DNA of 64,000 bases from Hyphomicrobiales bacterium (lineage in GTDB: Bacteria > Pseudomonadota > Alphaproteobacteria > MED-G09), in the NCBI GenBank assembly GCA_028339975.1, contig JAOLDG010000005.1, positions 38,315-102,314 of the forward strand, given 5' to 3'. The notes under the pieces were generated by a model that worked only from the letters and a program-made list of their open reading frames with translations, made no database searches and had not been told where the DNA came from. The number at the start of each line of letters is the position of its first letter. Positions within the stretch are counted from its first letter, which is position 1. The translations under genes and the position numbers were made by a program. This document shows positions 43,599 through 52,449 of the stretch, one piece after another.

Positions 43599-44492
43599 AT
43601 GAATTACACCGCTATTCTATATGAAGTAGAAGAAAATATTTTAACAATTACCTTAAACCGACCTGAGAAACTGAATGCATTTAATAAAAATATGCAAGAT
43701 GATCTAATTGATGCAATCGATAGAGCCGATAAGGATGATAATATTAAAGCTATTATTGTTACAGGGGCAGGAAGAGGGTTTTGTGCAGGAGCAGATTTAT
43801 CAGCTGGAAAAGATACTTTTAATATGGATGCGAGAGAAGATCGAAAAGGTGCTATTTCAGATGATGGCGATATTGATTGGTCTAACTCAGCCGTTAGAGA
43901 TGGAGGTGGACGCGTAACCTTAAAAATGTACGAATGCCTTAAGCCAATAATATCTGCATGCAATGGTCCTTCAGTTGGCGTTGGAATTACAATGCAATTA
44001 GCGATGGATATTAGACTTGCGTCAGAAGATGCCAAATATGGATTTGTCTTTGCGAGACGAGGGCTTGTTCCTGAAGCATGCTCTTCATGGTTTCTTCCAA
44101 GAATTGTTGGAATTTCAAAGGCCTTGGAATGGATATATTCTGGCAAAGTTTTTGGTCCAGAGGAAGCTTTAGAGGGAGGGTTAATTCGTTCAATTCATAA
44201 AGCAGATGATTTAATTCCAACAGCCCGTGGTATTGCTAAAGAAATTATTGATAATACAGCCCCTGTTTCTATTGCCTTGTCGAGACAGATGATATTAAGA
44301 ATGGCTGGAGCTAATCACCCTATGGATGCTCATAAAATTGATAGTAGAGGAATTTTTGCCAGAGGAAGAATGTCTGATGCTAAGGAAGGGGTCGAATCGT
44401 TCCTTGAAAAAAGACCTGCGGAATTTAAAGATAGTGTTAAGAACGATTTACCTGAATATTATCCTTGGTGGGATGAAGAAAAATATTCGTAA
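43599..44492 (+). CDS. Enoyl-CoA hydratase/isomerase (crotonase family)
   Basis: The 297-residue protein has LNRPEKLNAFN, the first oxyanion-hole segment GAGRGFCAGADLS, the second ACNGPSVGVG, and the catalytic-Glu region GLVPEACSSWFLPR. The start is set by TTGGAG at 43587-43592, whose GGAG serves ATG 43599; the TTG itself is an in-frame but unlikely start. It has a longer-than-usual loop (about 70-100) and a C-terminal extension. It is divergent from the acyl-CoA synthetase gene, with which it may share a promoter region of 87 bases. Confidence 0.88.
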   Translation: MNYTAILYEVEENILTITLNRPEKLNAFNKNMQDDLIDAIDRADKDDNIKAIIVTGAGRGFCAGADLSAGKDTFNMDAREDRKGAISDDGDIDWSNSAVRDGGGRVTLKMYECLKPIISACNGPSVGVGITMQLAMDIRLASEDAKYGFVFARRGLVPEACSSWFLPRIVGISKALEWIYSGKVFGPEEALEGGLIRSIHKADDLIPTARGIAKEIIDNTAPVSIALSRQMILRMAGANHPMDAHKIDSRGIFARGRMSDAKEGVESFLEKRPAEFKDSVKNDLPEYYPWWDEEKYS

Positions 44493-44494
44493 AA

Positions 44495-45700
44495 TTATTT
44501 TGGAGATTTTATTTTCCAAATATCGGTCTTAATACTTAGTACAGTTAAGAATATAATTCCGACTATAGAAGAAGTAATAATGTTGGTTCTTAATCCATAG
44601 TTTTCAATTATATTTCCTGATATAATTGCCCCTATTGGTCCTGAAGTCATAAAAGCTAGTGTATAAACTGACAGCATTCTTCCTCTGTGGCTCTCTTTAG
44701 CAAAAGTTTGCGTAATCGTTCTTCCCATTGCAATAACTATTCCTGCACCTCCTCCCCACATAAATATTATTAAGCACAGTCCGTAAAAGGGCATATCAAA
44801 ATACAAGGATGCTAAGATAGGAATGCCACTTGTCATTGCAATCATAAGGGCTGTTCCCCAGTTTTTTAAATTCTTGTTTAAAGCAAGAATACTATTTGAA
44901 AAAAAAGTCCCGAGCCAAAAACAAGTTGAAACAGTAGCAAAACCAGATGCACCAAGACCATACCTTTCAGTTGTAATATAGGGCAGTGTGACAAGATTGT
45001 TTCCCATAAAACACAATCCAACCATTATCATTGAGATTGAGACTGGAAAAATCTCTTTTGATTTTCTTACTTCTATAAATGCTTCAATTATTTCATCTTT
45101 GATTTTTCTTATATTAAGAGGAGCCTTTGCAATAGCTGGCTTAGGTAATCTAAGGGCAAAATAACCTCCTATAATTAAAGAAAATCCTTGAGCTATAATT
45201 AGTGGTATAACCCCAACAATATCCGCTAATCCACCTACAGCCATTCCAGTTAACTGAAATCCAAATTGGGTGAGCATTGCAATAACAACTGTTTTTTGAA
45301 TGTCACCCTGGGAAATCGTGGTTAGAAGAGCATCTCTCGAGGGAATAGCAAAAGCAGATATACTTCCCATGGCAAGACCGTAAATAATCATTACTCCAAA
45401 ACTTAGGAAGTTGAATTGTATAGCAAGTAAAATTAATAATAAGGGTAGGGATGCTAAAAAATGAACAATAGATAATAAAATACGAGTATCAGTTTTATCG
45501 GCAATAGTTCCCCCTAAGACAATTAAAAAAATGGAGGGAGCTAATAAGGATACTTGAGCTAACCCATAATTAGAGGGGGTTACTCCAAGCATTAATATTA
45601 GGACCGTAGGAAATAGAACCATCTGCAAACCATTTACAAAATACCAAGATGCTTGGCCTGTCATATAGAACAAAAGATTTTTCAGAGATGATTTTTGCAT
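44495..45700 (-). CDS. Major facilitator superfamily transporter
   Basis: The 401-residue inner-membrane protein has about 12 hydrophobic segments arranged as two six-helix halves. GGTIADKTDTR between helices 2 and 3 matches the MFS loop motif G-x3-D-x2-x-R. GLGASGFATVSTCFWLG and GRTITQTFAKESHRGR lie in the second half. The family exports drugs or moves small solutes with protons. It shares its strand with SufE (11 bases between) and converges with the crotonase gene. The substrate is unknown. Confidence 0.85.
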   Translation of the reverse strand: MQKSSLKNLLFYMTGQASWYFVNGLQMVLFPTVLILMLGVTPSNYGLAQVSLLAPSIFLIVLGGTIADKTDTRILLSIVHFLASLPLLLILLAIQFNFLSFGVMIIYGLAMGSISAFAIPSRDALLTTISQGDIQKTVVIAMLTQFGFQLTGMAVGGLADIVGVIPLIIAQGFSLIIGGYFALRLPKPAIAKAPLNIRKIKDEIIEAFIEVRKSKEIFPVSISMIMVGLCFMGNNLVTLPYITTERYGLGASGFATVSTCFWLGTFFSNSILALNKNLKNWGTALMIAMTSGIPILASLYFDMPFYGLCLIIFMWGGGAGIVIAMGRTITQTFAKESHRGRMLSVYTLAFMTSGPIGAIISGNIIENYGLRTNIITSSIVGIIFLTVLSIKTDIWKIKSPK

Positions 45701-45711
45701 AATAATAAAAG

Positions 45712-46125
45712 CTAGACTCTTTTTTGCGCCTCACTAATCACTCTGGTAATTACCGCCCGTAAGCCATTCGATCTTTGTTGGGAGATATTTTCTTGGAGGT
45801 TAAGTTTTTTTAGTTCGGCAAGATGATCTATTTTTAGAATATCTTCGGGAGTTTTCATAGAAAATATAGCAATTATAATGGCGAGAAGACCTTTTACCAA
45901 GAAGGAATCTGAATCTGCCTTAAACTCTAGTATAGATTTTTCATTAATATTTTTTTCTTCAGTAATTAACCATACTTGGCTTGCACAACCGTCAACTTTA
46001 TTTTTATCGTTGTGGTCACCTTCAGACATTGGATCTAACGATTTCCCGATATCCATTATATATTTGTAACGGTCATCCCATTCATCAATAAATTCAAAAT
46101 CCTCAATGATTTCTTTTAGTTCCAT
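45712..46125 (-). CDS. sufE: SufE-family sulfur acceptor
   Basis: SufE accepts persulfide sulfur from the cysteine desulfurase SufS and passes it on for Fe-S cluster assembly. The 137-residue protein has EIIEDFEFIDEWDDRYKYI at the N-terminus and the reactive Cys47 in VDGCASQVW, both diagnostic. Length matches the family. No other suf gene is nearby, common for a stand-alone sufE in Alphaproteobacteria. GAAGGGA lies before the ATG. It is cytoplasmic. Confidence 0.93.
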   Translation of the reverse strand: MELKEIIEDFEFIDEWDDRYKYIMDIGKSLDPMSEGDHNDKNKVDGCASQVWLITEEKNINEKSILEFKADSDSFLVKGLLAIIIAIFSMKTPEDILKIDHLAELKKLNLQENISQQRSNGLRAVITRVISEAQKRV

Positions 46126-46163
46126 GAGATTTCCCTTCTGGAATTAATTAAATTAACAGTATA

Positions 46164-47177
46164 TTAATCTGAAATCTTAACTAGCATTTTTCCAAAGTTT
46201 TGACCCTTGAATAATTTTATAAAAGCCCCTGGAGCTGACTCTATTCCCTCATCAATTGTTTCTTTCCATTGCATTTTTCCTGATTCAATCCACGCTTTCA
46301 TGTCGCTTAAAAATTTTTCAGAGAGGTCTGAGTGATTTGATACAATAAATCCTTCTATTTTTAATGATTTTGCAATTGCTGCCATTAGATTATTTGGACC
46401 AGGCCTGGGAGACGTATCATTATATTGTTCAATCATACCGCATAAGGCTATTCTTCCATTTGGTCTCATTATACTTAAAGCTGCCTCTAAGTGAGAGCCA
46501 CCTACATTTTCAAAATATACATCAACACCATCAGGGCATGCATTGTGAAATGATTTTATTAAATGGCCGCAAGTTTTATAGTTAATGGCTTTTGTAATGC
46601 CAAGGTCTTGTTCTAAGAATGCACATTTTTCATCTGAACCTGCTGTCCCATATACATCACAACCTTTTGCTACTGCAATCTGCGATGCAACAGTTCCTAC
46701 AGCACCTGCTGCGGCCGAAATCATCACCTTATCACCTTCTTTTAGTTCGCCAATTCTCAATAATCCAACATAAGCTGTCATTCCAGGCATTCCAAGAGTG
46801 CCTAGATAGGCCTGTAGAGGCCCTATATCAGGATTTATTTTTTTAAGATATTTTCCTTTTGAGGTAAAGTACTCTCTCCAACCAAAATTAGAGTTAACAA
46901 AATCACCTTCTTTGAAGTCAGGGCATTTTGATTCAACAACAACACCAATAGCACCACCTTCGAGAGTTTTTCCTAATTCGAAGGGCGGAACATAGCTTTT
47001 TCTATCAATCATTCTTCCTCTCATATAAGGGTCAACGGACATCCATAGATTTTTTACAAGAACTTCATTTTCTGTAACTTGATTGATTTCTATTTCTTCA
47101 ACAAGAAAATTTTCATTTGTAGGTTCACCATCAGGCCTTGAAATTAAATGGATTTCTTTACTTTTTACTATATTCAT
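46164..47177 (-). CDS. NADP-dependent MDR oxidoreductase (CurA/leukotriene B4 dehydrogenase-like)
   Basis: This zinc-free medium-chain reductase (337 aa from ATG 47177) has the prostaglandin-reductase signature DPYMRGRM, the cofactor motif ISAAAGAVGTVASQIAVAKG and FENVGG. Such enzymes reduce the double bond of enones or curcumin-like compounds with NADPH. An upstream ATG at 47213 would add 12 residues but lacks a ribosome site, while GTGAGATC precedes 47177; family proteins also begin close to the second Met. It is cytoplasmic. Confidence 0.88.
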   Translation of the reverse strand: MNIVKSKEIHLISRPDGEPTNENFLVEEIEINQVTENEVLVKNLWMSVDPYMRGRMIDRKSYVPPFELGKTLEGGAIGVVVESKCPDFKEGDFVNSNFGWREYFTSKGKYLKKINPDIGPLQAYLGTLGMPGMTAYVGLLRIGELKEGDKVMISAAAGAVGTVASQIAVAKGCDVYGTAGSDEKCAFLEQDLGITKAINYKTCGHLIKSFHNACPDGVDVYFENVGGSHLEAALSIMRPNGRIALCGMIEQYNDTSPRPGPNNLMAAIAKSLKIEGFIVSNHSDLSEKFLSDMKAWIESGKMQWKETIDEGIESAPGAFIKLFKGQNFGKMLVKISD

Positions 47178-47298
47178 ATTTGATCTCACTATTTTTTTTA
47201 AATAAATTGCCATGTAATAATTTTTTAGTCTATTAGGTTACTAATCTTTAAGTTGTCCATAAGGTTTAATCAAGTTATGAATTATAACGGATGTAAAA

Positions 47299-48945
47299 AT
47301 GAAAATTCTTGTTGCACAGTTAAATAATATTGTTGGAGATATTCAGGGTAATATTGATAAGGCTATAAAGGTTTTATCAGACGAAAAAACAACTCAATCT
47401 GATTTAGTGGTTTTTTCTGAATTATTTATTTCAGGTTATCCGCCTGAGGACCTTATCTTAAAAAATTCATTTATAGATGCCTGCAAAACAGGACTCAATT
47501 CACTAGTAGATTACTCAAAAAATACCAATGCAGGCATAATTATTGGTGTACCTTTAATTGAAAATGACAAAGTTTATAATTGTTCGGTTTTAATTGATGA
47601 CGGAAATATTCTTGGATTTAGCCAGAAACGAAACCTTCCCAACTATGGTGTATTTGACGAAAAAAGAGTGTTTTACCCAGGAGAAGCGTCAAAAGCTTTT
47701 AACTTTCGTAACGTTCGAATTGGTATGCCAATTTGCGAAGATATTTGGAGTAAAGAAGTTTGCGAAGACTTAAAAAAAGATGGTAGTGAAATTATTATAA
47801 CGCCCAACGGGTCTCCTTTTGATAGGTATAAAAGTAATTTGAGATTAGAAACTGCAATAGCAAGAGTAAAAGAAAATAAAATTCCATTAATATATGTAAA
47901 TCAGGTTGGTGGTCAGGACGAGCTGGTTTTTGATGGATCAAGTTTTGCCATTAACTCAGATCAATCAATTTTGGCTCAAGCACCAGCATGGGAAGAGTCA
48001 TTGTTGGAAATAAATTATGAAAAGGGTGAGGGTTTAAAATCAGATATTGCTTTAAATTTAAGTGATAATAATGAATTAAGTGATATTTATTCTGCAATGG
48101 TTCTTGGTCTAAAAGATTATGTAAATAAGAATAACTTCCCAGGTATCATTCTAGGTTTATCAGGTGGAATAGATTCTGCATTATGTGCGGCAATTGCTGT
48201 CGATGCTCTTGGATCAGATAGAGTTTCATGTTTTATGCTTCCTTTTCGATATACATCGGAACAAAGCTTTGTAGATGCAAAGGAATGTGCAAAAAATCTA
48301 AATATTTCTCTTGGGAGTTTAAATATAGAAGATTCTTTTAAAAGCCTTGAGGATGTTTTAAATCCATTTTTTAAAGGGCTACCAAAAGATGTAACCGAAG
48401 AGAATCTTCAATCAAGAATTAGAGGTGTTCTTTTGATGGCGTTATCAAATAAAGGCGGGAGTATGGTTGTTACAACAGGGAATAAATCTGAGGTATCGGT
48501 TGGATATGCAACACTATATGGTGATATGAACGGAGGATATAATCCAATTAAAGATATCTATAAGACTGAAGTTTATGAGCTTGCAAAATGGAGAAATTCA
48601 AATACTACCTCTTGTAGCTTAGGTCCTTCAGGAGAGGTTATACCTTTATCAATAATTGAAAAAGAACCTACAGCTGAGCTAAGGGATAATCAAAAAGATC
48701 AAGACTCTCTTCCTCCGTATAGCGAATTAGATGATATTCTAGAATCTTTAATAGACTATGAGATGAGTGTCTCGGATATTGTAAAAAAAGGATATGAAAA
48801 ACCTTTGGTTAAAAAAATAGAGAATCTTTTATATGTTTCTGAGTATAAAAGAAGACAATCAGCGCCAGGTGTTAGGGTAAGCCAGAAAAACTTTGGAAGA
48901 GACAGAAGGTACCCCATAACTAATTTATTTAGAGATGAAAATTGA
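47299..48945 (+). CDS. nadE: Glutamine-dependent NAD+ synthetase
   Basis: NadE makes NAD+ from nicotinate adenine dinucleotide. The 548-residue protein has an N-terminal nitrilase-type glutaminase domain with Glu41 (FSELFISGYPPED), Lys110 (QKRNLPNYG) and Cys146 (GMPICEDIW), which frees ammonia from glutamine. A C-terminal synthetase domain follows with the PP-loop LSGGIDSA (near residue 286) and TGNKSEVSVGY. Length matches the bifunctional form. Its stop overlaps the TTG start of gltX, so the two are coupled. Confidence 0.95.
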   Translation: MKILVAQLNNIVGDIQGNIDKAIKVLSDEKTTQSDLVVFSELFISGYPPEDLILKNSFIDACKTGLNSLVDYSKNTNAGIIIGVPLIENDKVYNCSVLIDDGNILGFSQKRNLPNYGVFDEKRVFYPGEASKAFNFRNVRIGMPICEDIWSKEVCEDLKKDGSEIIITPNGSPFDRYKSNLRLETAIARVKENKIPLIYVNQVGGQDELVFDGSSFAINSDQSILAQAPAWEESLLEINYEKGEGLKSDIALNLSDNNELSDIYSAMVLGLKDYVNKNNFPGIILGLSGGIDSALCAAIAVDALGSDRVSCFMLPFRYTSEQSFVDAKECAKNLNISLGSLNIEDSFKSLEDVLNPFFKGLPKDVTEENLQSRIRGVLLMALSNKGGSMVVTTGNKSEVSVGYATLYGDMNGGYNPIKDIYKTEVYELAKWRNSNTTSCSLGPSGEVIPLSIIEKEPTAELRDNQKDQDSLPPYSELDDILESLIDYEMSVSDIVKKGYEKPLVKKIENLLYVSEYKRRQSAPGVRVSQKNFGRDRRYPITNLFRDEN

Positions 48946-50279
48946 TAGAAAAAGTTATAACAAGATTTGCTCCTAGCCCAACCGGTTTGCTGCATGTAGG
49001 TAATATTCGTACAGCCCTTTTTAATTATCTTTTTTCTTTAAAAGATTCTGGAAAATTTATATTAAGAATAGATGATACTGACTCTGAGAGGAGTACTGAG
49101 GAGTTTACAAATCAAATTCTTTTAGACTTGGAATGGCTAGGTATCAAAATAGATGAGACTTATAAACAATCTGATAGGCTTGAAATTTATACTAAATATT
49201 TTCAGAAATTAGTAGACGATGGACTTGTTTATAAATGTTTTGAGACAGCAGAAGAGTTAGATATTAAACGAAAAAGATTGGTTGCAAGAAGAATGCCTCC
49301 TGTCTATGACCGTTCATCTTTATATTTATCAGAAAGTGAAATTAAAAATTATATCCATGATGGGAGGCAGCCCTACTGGAGATTTAAGCTTTCTGGGAAA
49401 AGGACTAATTTTGAAGACCTTATTAGAGGTGATGTTTCTGTTGATACATCAGCCCAATCAGACCCTGTTATCGTTAGAGCCGATGGTGGTTTTTTATACA
49501 ACCTTCCTAGTGTTATAGATGATATTGAAATGAGTATAACAAATATTATTCGTGGCGAAGATCATGTTACGAACTCTGGTATCCAAGTTGAAATGTTCCA
49601 AGCATTAGGAAAAAAAGCCCCTATCTTTGGACATCACCCACTCTTGGTAGATGAAAATGGAGAGCCCTTTTCAAAAAGGAATTCTGCTGCATCGATAAAA
49701 GGTTTAATGGAAGAAAATTATGAGCCAATGGCAATAAACTCTTTGAATGTATCTATTGGAACATCTATAGAAATTAAAACATTTAAGTCCTTAAACGACA
49801 TTGCTGATAAGATAGATATGGGTCAGGTTGCAAGAGCTCCTGCACGGTTTAGCATTAATCAACTCTCTAGATTGAACTCTGATATATTAACTCAATTGGA
49901 TATAAGGATAATTTCTGAACGCTTAAAAGGGGATGGCATTATGTTTGATGAGGGAATTTGGAATGTTATAAAATCAAATATTAAGAATATATCTGAATAT
50001 AAAGATTGGGACAAAATTATAAAAGGATCAATAAAAGTAGATAATTTGGACGGTAGCTTTATGAAGTTAGCAGAAAATCTATTACCCCCTGAGCCATGGG
50101 GAGATGGAACATGGGGAGATTGGATTGCCAGAATTAAAGAATCTTCAGATAAAACAGGTAAGGATTTATTTTTACCATTAAGAAGAGCAATAACTGGATT
50201 AAGTAATGGTCCTGAATTAAAAAATATTATTTTATTAATGGGTTACGATAAGATCAAAGATAGACTTTCGGGGAAGTAG
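48942..50279 (+). CDS. gltX: Glutamyl-tRNA synthetase (shorter, GltX2-like)
   Basis: A class I synthetase of 445 residues with HIGH as HVGN (FAPSPTGLLHVGNIRTALFN), the active-site YKCF, and the second motif as FSKRN (ENGEPFSKRNS) where KLSKR or KMSKR is usual. Alphaproteobacteria often carry two GltX forms; the length and the motif variant suggest the second. It starts at TTG 48942, overlapping the nadE stop. In the indirect pathway this form may charge tRNA-Gln (inference). It leads directly into cimA with no gap. Confidence 0.92.
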   Translation: MIEKVITRFAPSPTGLLHVGNIRTALFNYLFSLKDSGKFILRIDDTDSERSTEEFTNQILLDLEWLGIKIDETYKQSDRLEIYTKYFQKLVDDGLVYKCFETAEELDIKRKRLVARRMPPVYDRSSLYLSESEIKNYIHDGRQPYWRFKLSGKRTNFEDLIRGDVSVDTSAQSDPVIVRADGGFLYNLPSVIDDIEMSITNIIRGEDHVTNSGIQVEMFQALGKKAPIFGHHPLLVDENGEPFSKRNSAASIKGLMEENYEPMAINSLNVSIGTSIEIKTFKSLNDIADKIDMGQVARAPARFSINQLSRLNSDILTQLDIRIISERLKGDGIMFDEGIWNVIKSNIKNISEYKDWDKIIKGSIKVDNLDGSFMKLAENLLPPEPWGDGTWGDWIARIKESSDKTGKDLFLPLRRAITGLSNGPELKNIILLMGYDKIKDRLSGK

Positions 50280-51884
50280 TTGGCAAAGGAAAAACTATAT
50301 TTATTTGATACTACCCTTAGGGATGGGCAACAAACTCAAGGTGTTGATTTTAGTGTTGAGGATAAAATTTCAATAGCAAAAGCCTTGGATAGTTTTGGCT
50401 TAGACTATATTGAGGGAGGTTGGCCTGGAGCTAACCCCACCGATACTAATTTTTTTGAATCAAGGCCAAAATTTAAAAACTCTAAATTCACTGCTTTTGG
50501 TATGACCAAGCGTTCAGGTCGTTCTGCTGATAATGATCCTCAGTTAAGGGCTTTAATTGACTCCGGCGCTGAGAGTATTTGTTTAGTCGCAAAGACCTGG
50601 GATTATCATGTTGATGTCGCCCTTGGAATTACACTCGATGAAAATATTCTTTCCATAAAAGAATCTGTAAATGCAGTTAAAAAAAATCAACTCGAATCTT
50701 TGATTGATTGTGAACATTTTTTTGATGGTTTTAAATCGAATCCTGATTTTTCCTTATCTTGCATTGAATCTGCTTTAAAGGCGGGGGCTGATTGGGTGGT
50801 CTTGTGTGATACAAACGGTGGGACCTTACCAGGTGAAATTTTTGAAATAGTAAGTGAGGTGTCTAAAAAGTTTTCAGGAAAAAATATTGGTATTCATTGT
50901 CATAATGATACTGAAAATGCAGTTGCTAACTCTCTTGCTGCGATCGACGCCGGTGCTAGACAAGTTCAGGGAACATTAAATGGCCTAGGAGAGAGATGCG
51001 GTAATGCAAATCTTATTTCTTTAATACCTACATTATTACTAAAGGATAGGTATGCTAGAGATTACGAATTATCTATATCAAAAAAAGATTTGAGGAATTT
51101 AAAAAATATCTCCATTCTTTTGGATGGCATTTTAAATAGGCAGCCCAATAAGCATCAGCCCTATGTGGGCGATAATGCTTTCGCACATAAAGGAGGGCTT
51201 CACGTTTCAGCTGTAATGAAAGATCCGTCAACCTATGAGCATGAAAACCCTGAAGATGTTGGAAATATAAGAAAAATTTTAGTTTCTAATCAAGCTGGTA
51301 AATCTAATCTTTTATCAAGATTATCGTCTGTAGGAATTGAAATTAAAAATAATGATCAGCGATTAAGTGAACTCCTTGAGGCTGTTAAGGAAAAAGAATT
51401 TAGAGGTTACTCCTATGATGGGGCGGGGGCTTCTTTTGAATTATTGGCAAAAAATATTCTCAATAAAGTACCTCATTTTTTTACTGTCGATGATTATGAA
51501 ATTTCTATAAAAAAACAAAGCTCTGATATTGCTTCCGATCTGACTTCAGAAGCATTTATTAAAGTTAATGTAGAGGGAAGACAAATTCAGTCTAGCGGTA
51601 AAGGTAATGGACCTGTCAATGCCTTAGATAAAGCATTAAGAAAAGATCTAGGTATTTACGATAGCCATTTAAAAGACCTTGTTTTAGTTGACTATAAAGT
51701 GAGAATTTTAAATGGTGGAACAGAAGCTATTACGCGAGTTGTTATTGAGAGTATAGATAAAGACGGTAAAAGTTGGTTTACTGTTGGGGTTAGTCCAAAT
51801 ATTGTTGAAGCATCATTGATGGCTTTAATGGATTCCATTCAATATAAACTTATTAAAGACAATGCTCCGTTACCTAAGAGCTAA
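50280..51884 (+). CDS. cimA: (R)-citramalate synthase
   Basis: CimA condenses pyruvate and acetyl-CoA to citramalate, giving a threonine-independent route to 2-oxobutyrate and isoleucine. The 534-residue protein has the DRE-TIM motif LFDTTLRDGQQTQG, the catalytic-metal HCHND, GARQVQGTLNGLGERCGNAN and AFAHKGGLHVSAV, then a C-terminal LeuA-type regulatory domain. Residues and length agree with the citramalate-synthase group (TIGR00977) more than with LeuA. It starts at TTG, the first base after the gltX stop, with GGGGAAG upstream. Confidence 0.92.
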   Translation: MAKEKLYLFDTTLRDGQQTQGVDFSVEDKISIAKALDSFGLDYIEGGWPGANPTDTNFFESRPKFKNSKFTAFGMTKRSGRSADNDPQLRALIDSGAESICLVAKTWDYHVDVALGITLDENILSIKESVNAVKKNQLESLIDCEHFFDGFKSNPDFSLSCIESALKAGADWVVLCDTNGGTLPGEIFEIVSEVSKKFSGKNIGIHCHNDTENAVANSLAAIDAGARQVQGTLNGLGERCGNANLISLIPTLLLKDRYARDYELSISKKDLRNLKNISILLDGILNRQPNKHQPYVGDNAFAHKGGLHVSAVMKDPSTYEHENPEDVGNIRKILVSNQAGKSNLLSRLSSVGIEIKNNDQRLSELLEAVKEKEFRGYSYDGAGASFELLAKNILNKVPHFFTVDDYEISIKKQSSDIASDLTSEAFIKVNVEGRQIQSSGKGNGPVNALDKALRKDLGIYDSHLKDLVLVDYKVRILNGGTEAITRVVIESIDKDGKSWFTVGVSPNIVEASLMALMDSIQYKLIKDNAPLPKS

Positions 51885-52443
51885 TAAAATCAGGATGTCT
51901 TGATAGTTCCTCGAGATCGTTTACTACAAATAAATTTTTTAGACTTGATTGCTTCAGGTTATCATCACCCTTAGATCTTACAAGACCATTAGCTTTCATA
52001 TGCTCAAGCATATCAATAAAAGGGTTCCAAAAATTATTAGAATTAATTAGAAAAATAGGCTTCTCATGTTCGCCCAAAGCAGCACCAGAAAGGACATCTG
52101 TAATTTCGTCTAAAGTTCCAATCCCACCTGGCAGGGCGACAAATATATCTGAAATTTGAATCATTTTTTCTTTTCTTTCAGTTAATGTTTTTGTTTCTAT
52201 AATTTCATTAGATTCCGAATAAATTATATTTGGTTTATTCAGATATTTTGGGATCACTGAAATTACATTTACATTATTTTCCTTTGCTGATTGCGCTGCA
52301 ATACCCATTAAGCCAAGAGCTCCACCTCCATAAAGTAATGAATATTTATGCTTAGATAGGACCGAGCCAAAATTTTTTGCTACTTCTGAGTAAAGAGGAT
52401 CTTTACCATTTAGAGATGCGCAAAATAAACAAACAGTTTTCAT
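51874..52443 (-). CDS. LOG-family protein (TIGR00730, cytokinin-riboside phosphoribohydrolase-like)
   Basis: The 189-residue protein has the LOG signature: GGGALGLMG and PGGIGTLDEI (the PGGxGTxxE motif) for binding and hydrolysing nucleoside 5'-monophosphates. In bacteria the reaction frees a base from a ribonucleotide; the physiological role is often unclear. The frame extends to GTG 52449, but ATG 52443 fits the MKTVCLFCAS family start. It lies just after the RND pump stop on the same strand and overlaps the end of convergent cimA by 11 bases. Confidence 0.88.
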   Translation of the reverse strand: MKTVCLFCASLNGKDPLYSEVAKNFGSVLSKHKYSLLYGGGALGLMGIAAQSAKENNVNVISVIPKYLNKPNIIYSESNEIIETKTLTERKEKMIQISDIFVALPGGIGTLDEITDVLSGAALGEHEKPIFLINSNNFWNPFIDMLEHMKANGLVRSKGDDNLKQSSLKNLFVVNDLEELSRHPDFISS

Positions 52444-52449
52444 TATCAC

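Noticed and set aside
43604..44146. Long antisense open frame opposite the enoyl-CoA hydratase gene
   Set aside because: The plus-strand frame has clear crotonase motifs; the antisense frame has no recognisable domain and arises from codon bias of the real gene.
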